Assembly: GCF_021531475.1 (NCBI RefSeq)
Contig: NZ_JADYTX010000003.1
Span: 1 to 64,000 of the forward strand
Origin: Fusobacterium perfoetens
GTDB taxonomy: Bacteria; Fusobacteriota; Fusobacteriia; Fusobacteriales; Fusobacteriaceae
Direction: 5' to 3'
DNA length: 64,000 nucleotides
Below, in pieces: positions 39,139 through 48,108 of the stretch. The position numbers were made by a program, and so were the translations under genes. Numbering within the stretch: the first letter of the stretch is position 1; each line of letters starts with the position of its first letter. Under the pieces are notes generated by a model. It searched no databases. It saw nothing but the letters and a program-made list of their open reading frames with translations, and was not told the DNA's origin.

Positions 39139-41774
39139 TGATACCTTATTCAGATGAATATATATTACAATATAAGGCAACATTAGCGACAGGTGGTTAT
39201 ACATCTGGTCTTGAAAAAATGAAGCAATCCACAGAAAAAACTACTAGCAATATCAACAGTAATTTCTCTAAATTGAATAGTATTATAGGTAATGTTACTA
39301 AAAGCAAATTGTCACTTGCAGCTGCCGCTATGTATTTTGGTAACAAAACAAGACAAGCTATACAAGATATGATAGCTTTCCAAAAACAATTAACGACTGT
39401 AAATACTCTTTTGAAAGGGTCGCAACAAGAACTTAATCGTTTTGGAAATGAATTTATAAATTTATCAATAAGAACAGGACAAGCAAAAGAAGATATTGCT
39501 AATGGAGCTTACCAAGCATTGTCAAGTGGAATATCTAAAGAAGATTTAACAAACTTCTTAGAAATAGCAACAAAAACAGCTCAAGCAGGATTAACAACAA
39601 CAGAAACTTCTATAAAAACAATTTCATCAGTATTAAATGCTTATAAAATGAGTGCCATAGAAGCTACTAATGTAGCAGATTTATTACTAACTATACAAAA
39701 TAAAGGAGTAACAACTGTTGGAGAATTAGGAGCTTATCTATCAGATGTTACATCTATATCATCATCATTAAATATTAATTTAGATGAGGTAGGAGCAGCA
39801 ATAGCAACTCTTACTCAAAATGGTAATAACACAGCTAAAACAATGACAATGTTAAAAAGTATGTTCACTGAATTATCCAAAGAGGGGCAAAAGGCTGCCG
39901 ACGTATTCAAAGAAGTGTCAGGCGAAAGCTTTAGTGCGTTTATAAAAAATGGTGGAACTTTACAAGAAGCTATGAAATTATTAGAAGAACACGCCAAAAA
40001 GACAGACAAATCTCTTATGGATTTATTCGGAAATACAGAATCAGGAAGTGCTGCCTTAAACTTAACAGGGTTAAATGCAGAAGTATTTGCTAAAAGATTA
40101 GAGGATATGAAAAATAAATCAGGAGAATTAAATACTTCTTATGCTATTGCAACAGCAAATATAAAATCTGAATGGGATAAATTATGTAATGCAATGGATT
40201 CTAAATGGAGAAAAGTTGTTATTGCATTAGAAAAACCAATTTACGTAACTTTAAAAACTATAAGAAAGGCTGCCGATGGAGACAATAGTGCCTTTGAAGA
40301 TTATGACAAAAATAAAAAAGAGGTTAAAGTTCTTGAAGAAAAAATTGTTAGTATAGTAACGAATGATAGACTTAACCAAGCACAAAAAGAAGTTTCTATA
40401 AAAAGATATACTCAGAGAATAGAAAAATTACAAAAAGAAATAGATACAGTTGAAAGAAAAATGGCTGAAGACAGAAAAAGACAAAAAGAGTTGGAAGCCG
40501 AAGAAGAAAGAAAAAGAATCTTAAAGGAAGAAAAAGAGAAAAAAGAAGTAGAATTACAAGCTATCACTAACAGAACAAAAGAAATAGAAGAAAGAGAAAA
40601 GCGACATAAAAATAACTTAAATATCTCCGAGATTAACTATCTTTCTAAAAAAAGAGATTATATCTCACAACAACAAGATTTATTAGCTTTAGGTATCATC
40701 TCGGAAGATGAATATAATAGAAATATAAAAATAAAAAACAAAGAATTAATGACAGAGCAGGAACAAGCTAATCTTGAAAGCCTTAGACAAATGGAGCAAT
40801 ATTATAGAAGTATTGACAATATTGTAAAGGCTAACGAGTATAAAAAGAAAGTTATTGAGGTTGAAATTCAAATAAAAGAAAATTCTATTTCATCTCCTGA
40901 GAATAGAGAAGATTTGTTTTTACAATCCCAAGAAGAGCAAATGAAAGAACATCAAGCTAATATATTAGCTGACGAATGGGAGTATTTAACACAACTTGCT
41001 GAAATGAGGGAAAACGGCTTTTTATCAGAAGAACAAATAGAAACTTATAAAATTGACAGAATGAGGGAAGTCGAGCTAAAAAGATTAGAGTTAGAAGCAG
41101 AACAATTACAAAATAGATTGAATTTCTATAATAGCGATGAAGCTTACAAGCAACAAGCCGTTGATACTTTAAAAAAAATAGAAGAAAACTCTTTAAAACA
41201 AGAAGAAATTAGAAATCAAAAAGATGTTTCATTAAGTAAAAGACTTTCTAATTTAAAAACAGATATTCTAAAAAGGTCAAAAGACGCATTACTAGATACT
41301 TATGATATGGTAGCTAAAGGACAAATGAAATCATTAGAAGATTTTAAAAAATTTGCTGCCTTACAATTAGCTGAAGTAATGCTTAGTCACGGAAGAGAAG
41401 CTATGATTGACGGAGGAAAAGCTACTGTAAAAGCTATAACTTTGGCAGCAACACCAGGTCTAAGAAGTCAAGCACCACCATTATTTGCTGCCGCAGCTAA
41501 AGATTTTGCCTTTGCTGCCGCAATGGGAGTAGGAGCTAATGCTTTATATAGTAGTGCTAATGAATCAGAAAGCGAGAGTGTGGATAACAGAAGTAACGAA
41601 AGAACAAAATTTGACGAAAGTATAGATTCCAGAGTTGAATCGGCAGAGAAAGAATCAGAGGGAACTGTATATATAGATGTATCTAATTCATCTTTAATGA
41701 AAATTCTGATAAAAGATATAGAGAAAGAACTAAAAGACGGATATAACGTTACACTGATAGGTAAAAAAAGGTAG
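39135..41774 (+). CDS. tail tape measure protein
   Basis: 879 aa, largest phage gene, sets tail length. The N-terminal half matches the TIGR01760-type core: LTTVNTLLKGSQQELNRFG, GAYQALSSGIS, TTVGELGAYLSDVTSIS, LDEVGAAIATLTQNG. A long coiled coil runs from residue 390 to 720, then a small hydrophobic, Ala-rich region (AAAAKDFAFAAAMGVGANAL). Confidence 0.92.
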   Translation: MMIPYSDEYILQYKATLATGGYTSGLEKMKQSTEKTTSNINSNFSKLNSIIGNVTKSKLSLAAAAMYFGNKTRQAIQDMIAFQKQLTTVNTLLKGSQQELNRFGNEFINLSIRTGQAKEDIANGAYQALSSGISKEDLTNFLEIATKTAQAGLTTTETSIKTISSVLNAYKMSAIEATNVADLLLTIQNKGVTTVGELGAYLSDVTSISSSLNINLDEVGAAIATLTQNGNNTAKTMTMLKSMFTELSKEGQKAADVFKEVSGESFSAFIKNGGTLQEAMKLLEEHAKKTDKSLMDLFGNTESGSAALNLTGLNAEVFAKRLEDMKNKSGELNTSYAIATANIKSEWDKLCNAMDSKWRKVVIALEKPIYVTLKTIRKAADGDNSAFEDYDKNKKEVKVLEEKIVSIVTNDRLNQAQKEVSIKRYTQRIEKLQKEIDTVERKMAEDRKRQKELEAEEERKRILKEEKEKKEVELQAITNRTKEIEEREKRHKNNLNISEINYLSKKRDYISQQQDLLALGIISEDEYNRNIKIKNKELMTEQEQANLESLRQMEQYYRSIDNIVKANEYKKKVIEVEIQIKENSISSPENREDLFLQSQEEQMKEHQANILADEWEYLTQLAEMRENGFLSEEQIETYKIDRMREVELKRLELEAEQLQNRLNFYNSDEAYKQQAVDTLKKIEENSLKQEEIRNQKDVSLSKRLSNLKTDILKRSKDALLDTYDMVAKGQMKSLEDFKKFAALQLAEVMLSHGREAMIDGGKATVKAITLAATPGLRSQAPPLFAAAAKDFAFAAAMGVGANALYSSANESESESVDNRSNERTKFDESIDSRVESAEKESEGTVYIDVSNSSLMKILIKDIEKELKDGYNVTLIGKKR

Positions 41775-41790
41775 CCTATAAGACTACCTT
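41763..41790 (-). terminator. terminator of lipoprotein gene
   Basis: AAGGTAG (41768-41774) and CTACCTT (41784-41790); on the minus strand TTTTTTT follows. It overlaps the tape measure stop codon. Confidence 0.78.
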
Positions 41791-41797
41791 AAATAAA

Positions 41798-42370
41798 TTA
41801 TTTCACATTGTGAGTTTTTAAACCTAGATAAATTTCAAGTAGGTCAACGAACCCTTTCTTATTTTCTTCTCTGAAAGGTAAATCATAATAACCAGTGCTT
41901 GATAGTATTCTTAAAATAACAGGTTTTTCATTATTCATTAAATTATAAAGTTTTTTAGCTTGAGTTCTGTTCAAATTAATATTTGGAATATATGCTTTGA
42001 TTACATTTGATAAATTTGATATTTTAGCATTCATAACAATTTCTTTATTTGAGAAAGTTATTTCTTTTATTATATTAGAAGCTCCATCTTCATATAAAGG
42101 GAAAAGTAAATTTAAAGATTTTTCTTCAGGATAATATCTTAATTCTAAAAGAATTTGTTTGCTAGTATCAAGAACAAAATTTGTTTCAACTGATATAGCA
42201 CTTACAGAATAGTATTTTTCCAAAGTTATATTATCTTTTAAAAGAAAAACATCACTATCTGTAACTTTCAAATAAGTAATATTATCCTTTTCAACAGTTT
42301 GTCCTACTTGCATATTTGTGCACCCAAGTAGAGAGAATAGCAAAATAAAAAGTGTTAATAATTTTTTCAT
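41798..42370 (-). CDS. lipoprotein encoded against the tail operon (moron)
   Basis: 190 aa. Signal peptide II: MKKLLTLFILLFSLLGC, lipobox LLGC with Cys 17. The mature part is beta-rich; no family recognised. It is the only minus-strand gene in the late region and has its own promoter (42402-42430), RBS (AAGGAGG) and terminator. That makes expression in the lysogen likely, so a lysogenic-conversion or superinfection-exclusion lipoprotein is inferred. Confidence 0.82.
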   Translation of the reverse strand: MKKLLTLFILLFSLLGCTNMQVGQTVEKDNITYLKVTDSDVFLLKDNITLEKYYSVSAISVETNFVLDTSKQILLELRYYPEEKSLNLLFPLYEDGASNIIKEITFSNKEIVMNAKISNLSNVIKAYIPNINLNRTQAKKLYNLMNNEKPVILRILSSTGYYDLPFREENKKGFVDLLEIYLGLKTHNVK

Positions 42371-42401
42371 AAATTTTCCTCCTTAAAATATTGTTTAATA
42401 A

Positions 42402-42430
42402 TTAATACTATATTTTTTTAAAAAAGTCAA
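42402..42430 (-). promoter_or_regulatory. promoter of lipoprotein gene
   Basis: Minus strand TTGACT (42425-42430), 17-bp spacer, TATTAA (42402-42407). Lies in the gap between tail genes. Confidence 0.78.
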
Positions 42431-42450
42431 TAGCTCGAAAGGAGGTTTTA

Positions 42451-42858
42451 ATGCAAAGACAAATTTCAACTTTTATTTCCAAGTTACAAGATTATAAAAT
42501 AAAAGGAATTAAATACAATGGAGTAGATGATAAAAATGGTATTATATGTCAAGTAGCAGAATCAGGAGAGGAATTTAATATAATAAGGTGGTTAATACAT
42601 AGATTTACGTTATCTATACAGTATTTAACATATGAGGAATGCGAAAATATTATCAAAGAATTATTAGAATTAAAAAAAAACAGAAAATTGTTAATTATTA
42701 ATAAAGAGATGATAGAAAATAAAGGATATATAGATTTTAAAGAAATTAAAGGAAATCCAAGCTTTTCATATGAGATAAAAGATATTTCTCCAAAGCCTAT
42801 GTTAGGAAAACCATTTTACGAATTATCAATAAAATTAAATGAAAGGATTGATTTATGA
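42451..42858 (+). CDS. putative tail protein
   Basis: 135 aa following the tape measure, by position a minor tail (distal) protein. RBS AAAGGAGG. Overlaps the next gene by 4 bp. No family recognised. Confidence 0.5.
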   Translation: MQRQISTFISKLQDYKIKGIKYNGVDDKNGIICQVAESGEEFNIIRWLIHRFTLSIQYLTYEECENIIKELLELKKNRKLLIINKEMIENKGYIDFKEIKGNPSFSYEIKDISPKPMLGKPFYELSIKLNERIDL

Positions 42859-44435
42859 TGTTTGATAAATATTACCACTATATAGCGAAGATATATGACA
42901 GTTTAAGGCAGGATAAAGGAAAACCATTATATTTATCTACTAAGAAAGGATTATCTTTTGAAAATATATTGTGTAAACCTTATATGAGCGTTCCAAATGG
43001 TGGTGGTAGCTCTATTACACCTATTTCTTCACAATGCTCTGTATCATCGTTAAAATTCGATGTAGTGAATGTTGATTATGAAATATCTAAATGGTTTTAT
43101 GAAAGATTAAATAATGGAAACTCTATGATGTATGGAGAAATGGTAGATGTCTATGCAGTTTCAAATACTGGAGAAACATCTTTGATATATAGAGGACTTA
43201 TAAGAGACGTATCTAATGATAATTTTGAAAGTAAATATACTTTTGAGGTAGCAGACTTCCAAGAAAGATTGAAATCATCTGTATTTGATAGAGAATTATC
43301 AGAATATAACGAAGAAACTATTTCAGATATAAACACATACAGACTTCCATATATAATGGTAAATGAAGAAAGGAAAGGATTTTCTATTAAGGAAGTTGAC
43401 GAGGGAAAAACCAACGACAATGGCGAAAAAATCCTAACTAGAGTTATTACATTCGAGGGACACGTTATTGATTTTATAGAGATGATATTTAAAATGATAT
43501 TCTCTACACCTGAATTAGCTGTACAAGTTCCATATTTAACAAATAAATATTATGATTTCGTTGATTTAGAATCATTAAAAAGTATAAGAGAAGCACTAAG
43601 TAGACCAACATACAATTTCTATTTTGAATTTAGAGAGCCTATATCAGACCCATACGAATTTTTAATAGAAAATATATATAAACCTTGTGCAATATTCCCT
43701 TATTTGAATCTTGATGGAAAATTAGGTTTAAAACTACATAAACAACCTGCTATCGGAACTCACGGAATAACATTATCAGAGAACAATATAATATCCATTG
43801 ACGAAAAAATAATAACTAATGAGAATATCACTAATAACATTATAGTTAAATATGATAAAGATTTTAAAGAGGATAAAGAATATTCAAAGAGATATTTTTC
43901 TTCAATAGCGTCTTTTAATAAATTTAGAATGTTGATACCAAGTACACCATCTGAATATATTATATCAGGAGTAAATAAATTATCTGAAACAGACAAGGCT
44001 ACATTTACAGCTACCCTTGCAGATAGTATTTTTAACAGATATGGTAGCACTGGAATAGAATTAAAAATAACAATCCCTTTAGAAATTGGAGTTAGGCATA
44101 AAGTCGGAGATTATTTATTCATTATGCACAAAACTTTAGTAGCTTGGGAGGGAGAGGTATCAGGAACAAAAGGTGTTGGTTATGATTCATCTCCTGAAGA
44201 AGAAACTGATAAATATAATGGTATAGCTCATCTTGATGTCAAACACGATTGGGGAGGATTTATTTCTAATAATACTCTAGGAAAAGCGATTGACGGAACT
44301 TGGATAGTAGATACCACGATGAAAGAAATTTCACATAAAATATTTAACTCTAGAGAAATCAGAAGCTGTATGACTAATCACGAGCTTATAAAACAATGGT
44401 TAACCGAAGAGGGCATAGATATTTCAGGTGTGTAA
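42855..44435 (+). CDS. putative baseplate/tail hub protein
   Basis: 526 aa. Mixed beta-rich protein; segments such as MYGEMVDVYAVSNTGE, YRGLIRDVS and TFEVADFQERLKSSVFDRELS recall phage tail-tip hub proteins that follow the tape measure. Starts MMFDKYYHY with overlapping ATGATG. Confidence 0.55.
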   Translation: MMFDKYYHYIAKIYDSLRQDKGKPLYLSTKKGLSFENILCKPYMSVPNGGGSSITPISSQCSVSSLKFDVVNVDYEISKWFYERLNNGNSMMYGEMVDVYAVSNTGETSLIYRGLIRDVSNDNFESKYTFEVADFQERLKSSVFDRELSEYNEETISDINTYRLPYIMVNEERKGFSIKEVDEGKTNDNGEKILTRVITFEGHVIDFIEMIFKMIFSTPELAVQVPYLTNKYYDFVDLESLKSIREALSRPTYNFYFEFREPISDPYEFLIENIYKPCAIFPYLNLDGKLGLKLHKQPAIGTHGITLSENNIISIDEKIITNENITNNIIVKYDKDFKEDKEYSKRYFSSIASFNKFRMLIPSTPSEYIISGVNKLSETDKATFTATLADSIFNRYGSTGIELKITIPLEIGVRHKVGDYLFIMHKTLVAWEGEVSGTKGVGYDSSPEEETDKYNGIAHLDVKHDWGGFISNNTLGKAIDGTWIVDTTMKEISHKIFNSREIRSCMTNHELIKQWLTEEGIDISGV

Positions 44436-44450
44436 AAAAGGAGAATATAA

Positions 44451-45446
44451 ATGGCTAAACTTATGGAAATAATTGAAAAAAATCCTAACTTTGAAAAAGG
44501 TACTGTGACTTTAAAATTACTTGATACAAACTTTACTCAATTAACTAGAAAAATAGGTAATAACCCTACAAATTATCATTATCTCAACGCAAAGCCTGAA
44601 ACAATGTTATCTAAGCAGTTATTAGTATCACTTAATCAAGACCAACTTAAGATGATAGCACTATTAAATAGATGGCTCAATGCAGTTAATAATCAAATAG
44701 ATATTTACAATAAAACTATGGGAAATTTAAGCCACTTCATATATAATTTTACTTCTCTTATTGATTATTCAAGCAAATATGTTCCTAATCAAACTCTAGC
44801 TGATTATTATTTATTAACAGAGTTTGTAAATGCTGAAAAAGAAATGTATGAGTTCGGTAGATTTTGGGGAGCTAAACATATATATGAAACTGGGCAAAAA
44901 ATGAAAGAGTGGAGTAAAAATAGAGATTATGGAAGTTGTGTAGGCAGTATTTATTGTCAATATGAAATTAGAGATGGTTGGGATTATAAATGGCAATTAT
45001 ATCAAAATACACATAACCTTGATGTAAAAATAGAACACGAGGGTGGACGTCCTGATTTCTGTGATATGACTGTATCAGGACTGACTAAAATACCAGTAGG
45101 AGAAACAGCAGTAGTGATAGCTCGTGCTGATTGGAAATACAAATACGATTATAATAAGACCTTTAATTTTTGGGCACACTGTATAATGAAAATTACTAGA
45201 AATAAATTAGGAGTTGATATTGATGACGGAAGAATAACTTTCAAAGCAGAGGGAGATGGAAATGAAGTAAGTTGGTATGAAAATTGGGGAGATGGAAGTG
45301 GGACTACACGCTGGGTTACAGCTTTTGACAATATAAGAAGAGCACCGAGAATTAATTCTCGAAGTGGTAAAGGAAGTCCACATTTTGATTATGATACAAA
45401 AGATGGCAAACCATTAACTTGGTTAAAATCAAGAGTAATATTATAA
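44451..45446 (+). CDS. putative tail tip protein
   Basis: 331 aa. An N-terminal helical part, then a beta-rich, Trp- and Gly-rich C-terminal half (YENWGDGSGTTRW). No family recognised. Position indicates a tail-tip component. Confidence 0.5.
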   Translation: MAKLMEIIEKNPNFEKGTVTLKLLDTNFTQLTRKIGNNPTNYHYLNAKPETMLSKQLLVSLNQDQLKMIALLNRWLNAVNNQIDIYNKTMGNLSHFIYNFTSLIDYSSKYVPNQTLADYYLLTEFVNAEKEMYEFGRFWGAKHIYETGQKMKEWSKNRDYGSCVGSIYCQYEIRDGWDYKWQLYQNTHNLDVKIEHEGGRPDFCDMTVSGLTKIPVGETAVVIARADWKYKYDYNKTFNFWAHCIMKITRNKLGVDIDDGRITFKAEGDGNEVSWYENWGDGSGTTRWVTAFDNIRRAPRINSRSGKGSPHFDYDTKDGKPLTWLKSRVIL

Positions 45447-45461
45447 AAAAGGAGGTCACAA

Positions 45462-46616
45462 ATGAAAAGAGTTTTTAAAATTGTAGTATCATCTTCGAAA
45501 GCTCCAATTTATGAATTAGGCACAAGATTTACCCAAGAAGATAATAAATCACATTTTTTAGAAATAGAATTTAAAGACGAGATAGATTTTAACGGAAAAA
45601 GTCTAAAAGCAAATTTCATAAGAGCTGACGGAGTAGTAGTTACTGCAATAGTTACAAAATTATCTAAAATAACGAGCGTAGAAGTTCCTACCAATGCTTT
45701 ATCAGTTATTGGAGAGCTAGGGATAGAATTAGTAATTATTCAAGGAGATACAGTTTTAACGATAAATAAAGTTGTTAAACTACGTGTAGTAAGTACAACG
45801 GCAGGACAAGGAAATACAGTTATTGTTGGAGATAATTTCCTGAATGAAGTTAACAAAGTTACTGCTGAATTATTAAAAATACTTAATGGAAAAGCAGAAG
45901 AACAAGTAAAAGCAATAGAAAATAAATCTCTTCAAGAAAGAAGTTATATCCAACAACAAGTTGATACATCGAAGAAAGAATTAAATGATATAAAAACTAG
46001 TGCTATTTCAGAAATAACTAATAAAGAATCTATAATAAAAGACGTAGCAACAAAAGGTGTAGAAGAATTAACCTCTACAAAAGACCAAGCAGTTGCTGAA
46101 CTAACTCTTATGATGAAAGATTTAGATGTTACAAATATTATTACCTTGCTTGGAAACAGTTATAGAGGAATATATGTACATACTAATGATTATATCGAGG
46201 GGGATATTTATTATAAAAAAGACAGTAGTACAGTTTCTTTTGAAATCCCTAATTCTAGTGGTGTTAATTTAACAAAATTAAATCAAACTGTTGAATTGAA
46301 GAAATTTTATAAATTAGTTAATGGAATGGAAAAAGAATTTAATATAACATCTAATGATGATAATTCAGTAGTTGGATTTTTTATGGGAAATTCTTTGAAA
46401 CTTGATAGAGTAAATTCAGCTATAACATTTGAATTACCTATCATAACAAACGTTGTAGCAGTTGAGTTTCAAGCTACCAATAGTACAGATTTAATAAAAA
46501 CTATTGTATTGAGTGAAAATACACCTACACCAACAATCATTAAGACACAAAGGGACAGACCTTTGACAAGTTCATTAACTCAAAGAGAAACAAATTTAAG
46601 AAAATTTAATTATTAG
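45462..46616 (+). CDS. BppU-like baseplate upper protein / fibre connector
   Basis: 384 aa. The N-terminal 125 residues (FLEIEFKDEIDFNGKSLKANFIRADG ... VPTNALSVIGELGIELVI) match the layout of BppU N-terminal domains that attach receptor-binding proteins. A coiled coil at 140-220 and a beta-rich C-terminus follow. Directly upstream of the DGR target, so it probably holds that protein on the tail. Confidence 0.65.
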   Translation: MKRVFKIVVSSSKAPIYELGTRFTQEDNKSHFLEIEFKDEIDFNGKSLKANFIRADGVVVTAIVTKLSKITSVEVPTNALSVIGELGIELVIIQGDTVLTINKVVKLRVVSTTAGQGNTVIVGDNFLNEVNKVTAELLKILNGKAEEQVKAIENKSLQERSYIQQQVDTSKKELNDIKTSAISEITNKESIIKDVATKGVEELTSTKDQAVAELTLMMKDLDVTNIITLLGNSYRGIYVHTNDYIEGDIYYKKDSSTVSFEIPNSSGVNLTKLNQTVELKKFYKLVNGMEKEFNITSNDDNSVVGFFMGNSLKLDRVNSAITFELPIITNVVAVEFQATNSTDLIKTIVLSENTPTPTIIKTQRDRPLTSSLTQRETNLRKFNY

Positions 46617-46628
46617 GAGGAAAAATAA

Positions 46629-47777
46629 ATGGCAGATTATACACAAAATACAAAAGCGAATTTACCACATTTAAGTCAATCTTATTCATCACCTTTTGAT
46701 AGTCACCCTGTCTTTTCTCAAATCGGAGGGTGGGTATGTGATGAAAATACGGCTGATTTAAAATATAAACTAAATAAAACAGATTGGAGTAAAAAAGCAG
46801 ACGGAAGTCCATCTAATCTTGATGGAACAGACGGAGATGTTATGGTTAAAGTTCCTGCTTTCTTTATGAAAGTTACTAGAATGCCTAATGGAAAACCAAA
46901 ATTTGAAATTGACGACATAATTCCTGATGAATTTGGAAGCAATGGAAAGCCTGGATTCTTCGTTCACCCTGCGTTTAAAATGAGTAATGGGAAAGTAAGA
47001 CCATATTTTTTATGGGGAGCATATCCTGCATTTGAAAAAAGTGGAAAATTAAGAAGTATATCAGGTGTTCTTCCAACTACATCAAAAAACAAAGGAGATT
47101 TCAGAGATTTAGCTAGACAAGGTAGAAATACAGACTATGATATTTCTTCTGTATTTGAGAGAGTAGCTATACAAATATTATTTTACACTGAATTTGGTAC
47201 TTTAGATTCTCAAACAGCTTGTGGAAATGGGATAGTTAATATGACTTGGGAATCAGGAACAGGAGCAGAACAAAATCAAAGAATAACTGGAGGAAGTGAT
47301 GCTCTAGGAGATAGAAGTGGTTATTTAGAAAATGGAGCATACAAAAATGGTAAATGTTCCGTAAGATATAGAGGAATTGAAGATTTATGGGGGAATGTTT
47401 ATAACTTTTTAACTGGGATAATGGTTACTGATAAAGGGTGGCATTATACAAATGAACATTCTAAAATGGACACAATTTCTTCAATGACACTATATGCTAA
47501 AGATTTAAAAGAAAAAGTTCCTAATGGATATATTTCAGATATGGAATACCCAGTAGGTGCCGAATGGTTATTTTTACCTAAAACTACTGGAGGGTCAGCT
47601 ACTACTTATTTCTGCGACTACTATTATACACACGACCCAGGCGAAGAAAACGTACTGCTTGCCGGTGGTCATTGGGACAGTGGCTCTTTTGCAGGGCTTG
47701 CGTATTGGAATTGCCCTAATGTCGCTTCGACTTCGGGTGTGAGTCTCGGTGCTCGCTTGTCTTGGGCAAAGCAATAG
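46629..47777 (+). CDS. DGR target: C-type-lectin-fold tail adhesin with variable C-terminus
   Basis: 382 aa, presumed receptor-binding protein. The C-terminal half has FGE-sulfatase/C-lectin signatures (YRGIEDLWGNVYNFLTG, YPVGAEWLFLP, AYWNCPNVASTS). The VR covers residues 342-377 of 382. Twelve residues differ from the template: 345, 348, 350, 351, 354, 358, 363, 370, 372, 373, 375 and 376. N-terminal part carries WVCDENTADLKYKLNKTDW and FFMKVTRMPNGKPKF. RBS AGGAGG. The gene ends 73 bp before the TR. Confidence 0.9.
   Translation: MADYTQNTKANLPHLSQSYSSPFDSHPVFSQIGGWVCDENTADLKYKLNKTDWSKKADGSPSNLDGTDGDVMVKVPAFFMKVTRMPNGKPKFEIDDIIPDEFGSNGKPGFFVHPAFKMSNGKVRPYFLWGAYPAFEKSGKLRSISGVLPTTSKNKGDFRDLARQGRNTDYDISSVFERVAIQILFYTEFGTLDSQTACGNGIVNMTWESGTGAEQNQRITGGSDALGDRSGYLENGAYKNGKCSVRYRGIEDLWGNVYNFLTGIMVTDKGWHYTNEHSKMDTISSMTLYAKDLKEKVPNGYISDMEYPVGAEWLFLPKTTGGSATTYFCDYYYTHDPGEENVLLAGGHWDSGSFAGLAYWNCPNVASTSGVSLGARLSWAKQ
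47654..47758 (+). repeat. DGR variable repeat (VR)
   Basis: 105 bp aligned without gaps to the TR at an offset of 197. Sixteen mismatches, every one at a template A: ten A to G, four A to C, two A to T. Two are silent. Non-A positions (about 77) are all identical. Confidence 0.97.
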
Positions 47778-47806
47778 CACAAAAGCAGTAGCACAAGCAA
47801 AGCAAT
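47766..47806 (+). repeat. direct repeats just after VR
   Basis: GCAAAGCAAT at 47766-47775 and 47797-47806; TAGCACAA at 47775-47782 and 47789-47796. They follow the VR, where DGR homing signals lie, but are not the usual inverted repeat. Confidence 0.6.
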
Positions 47807-47850
47807 TTTTTAAATGAAATATAGGTTGAATTACTTATACCGAAAAAGAC

Positions 47851-47955
47851 ACTACTTACCGGTGGTAATTGGAACAATGGCTCTAATGCAGGACTTACGT
47901 ATTGGAATTGCAATAATGTCGCTTCGACTTCGAGTGTGAATATCGGTACTCACTT
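47851..47955 (+). repeat. DGR template repeat (TR)
   Basis: Non-coding donor copy of the VR, read as RNA and copied by the reverse transcriptase. In the VR frame it is rich in AAY codons, which gives maximum amino-acid range when A is mutated. It continues to a stop in that frame but has no start. The invariant GTCGCTTCGACTTCG block (47918-47932) is the most GC-rich part. Confidence 0.96.
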
Positions 47956-47995
47956 TATGTCTTAAAATTCAAATAAAAATTATAGTGATTTGACC

Positions 47996-48009
47996 TTGCC
48001 ACTTGGCAA
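47996..48009 (+). repeat. small hairpin between TR and RT
   Basis: TTGCC-ACTT-GGCAA, 41 bp after the TR core. It may be part of the TR RNA 3' structure needed for priming; that role is inferred. Confidence 0.45.
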
Positions 48010-48108
48010 AACATAAGAAAAACGTTGATAAATGTGTTAGTAGATATAATATCGAAAACTCGTTAATTTTTCCAAGACAAACTATATCAACAAGAAAAGA
48101 GGTTATCA

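Noticed and set aside
47557-47780. Frames on both strands over the VR
   Set aside because: No RBS; they are shadows of the DGR target gene, whose reading frame is fixed by the VR substitutions falling in coding positions.
47654-47955. CRISPR array
   Set aside because: Only two related copies, differing at A positions; no spacer-repeat periodicity here or elsewhere in the window.
47821-47964. TR read as a gene fragment
   Set aside because: It stays open in the VR frame to TAA but has no start or RBS; adenine-specific differences show it is the template.
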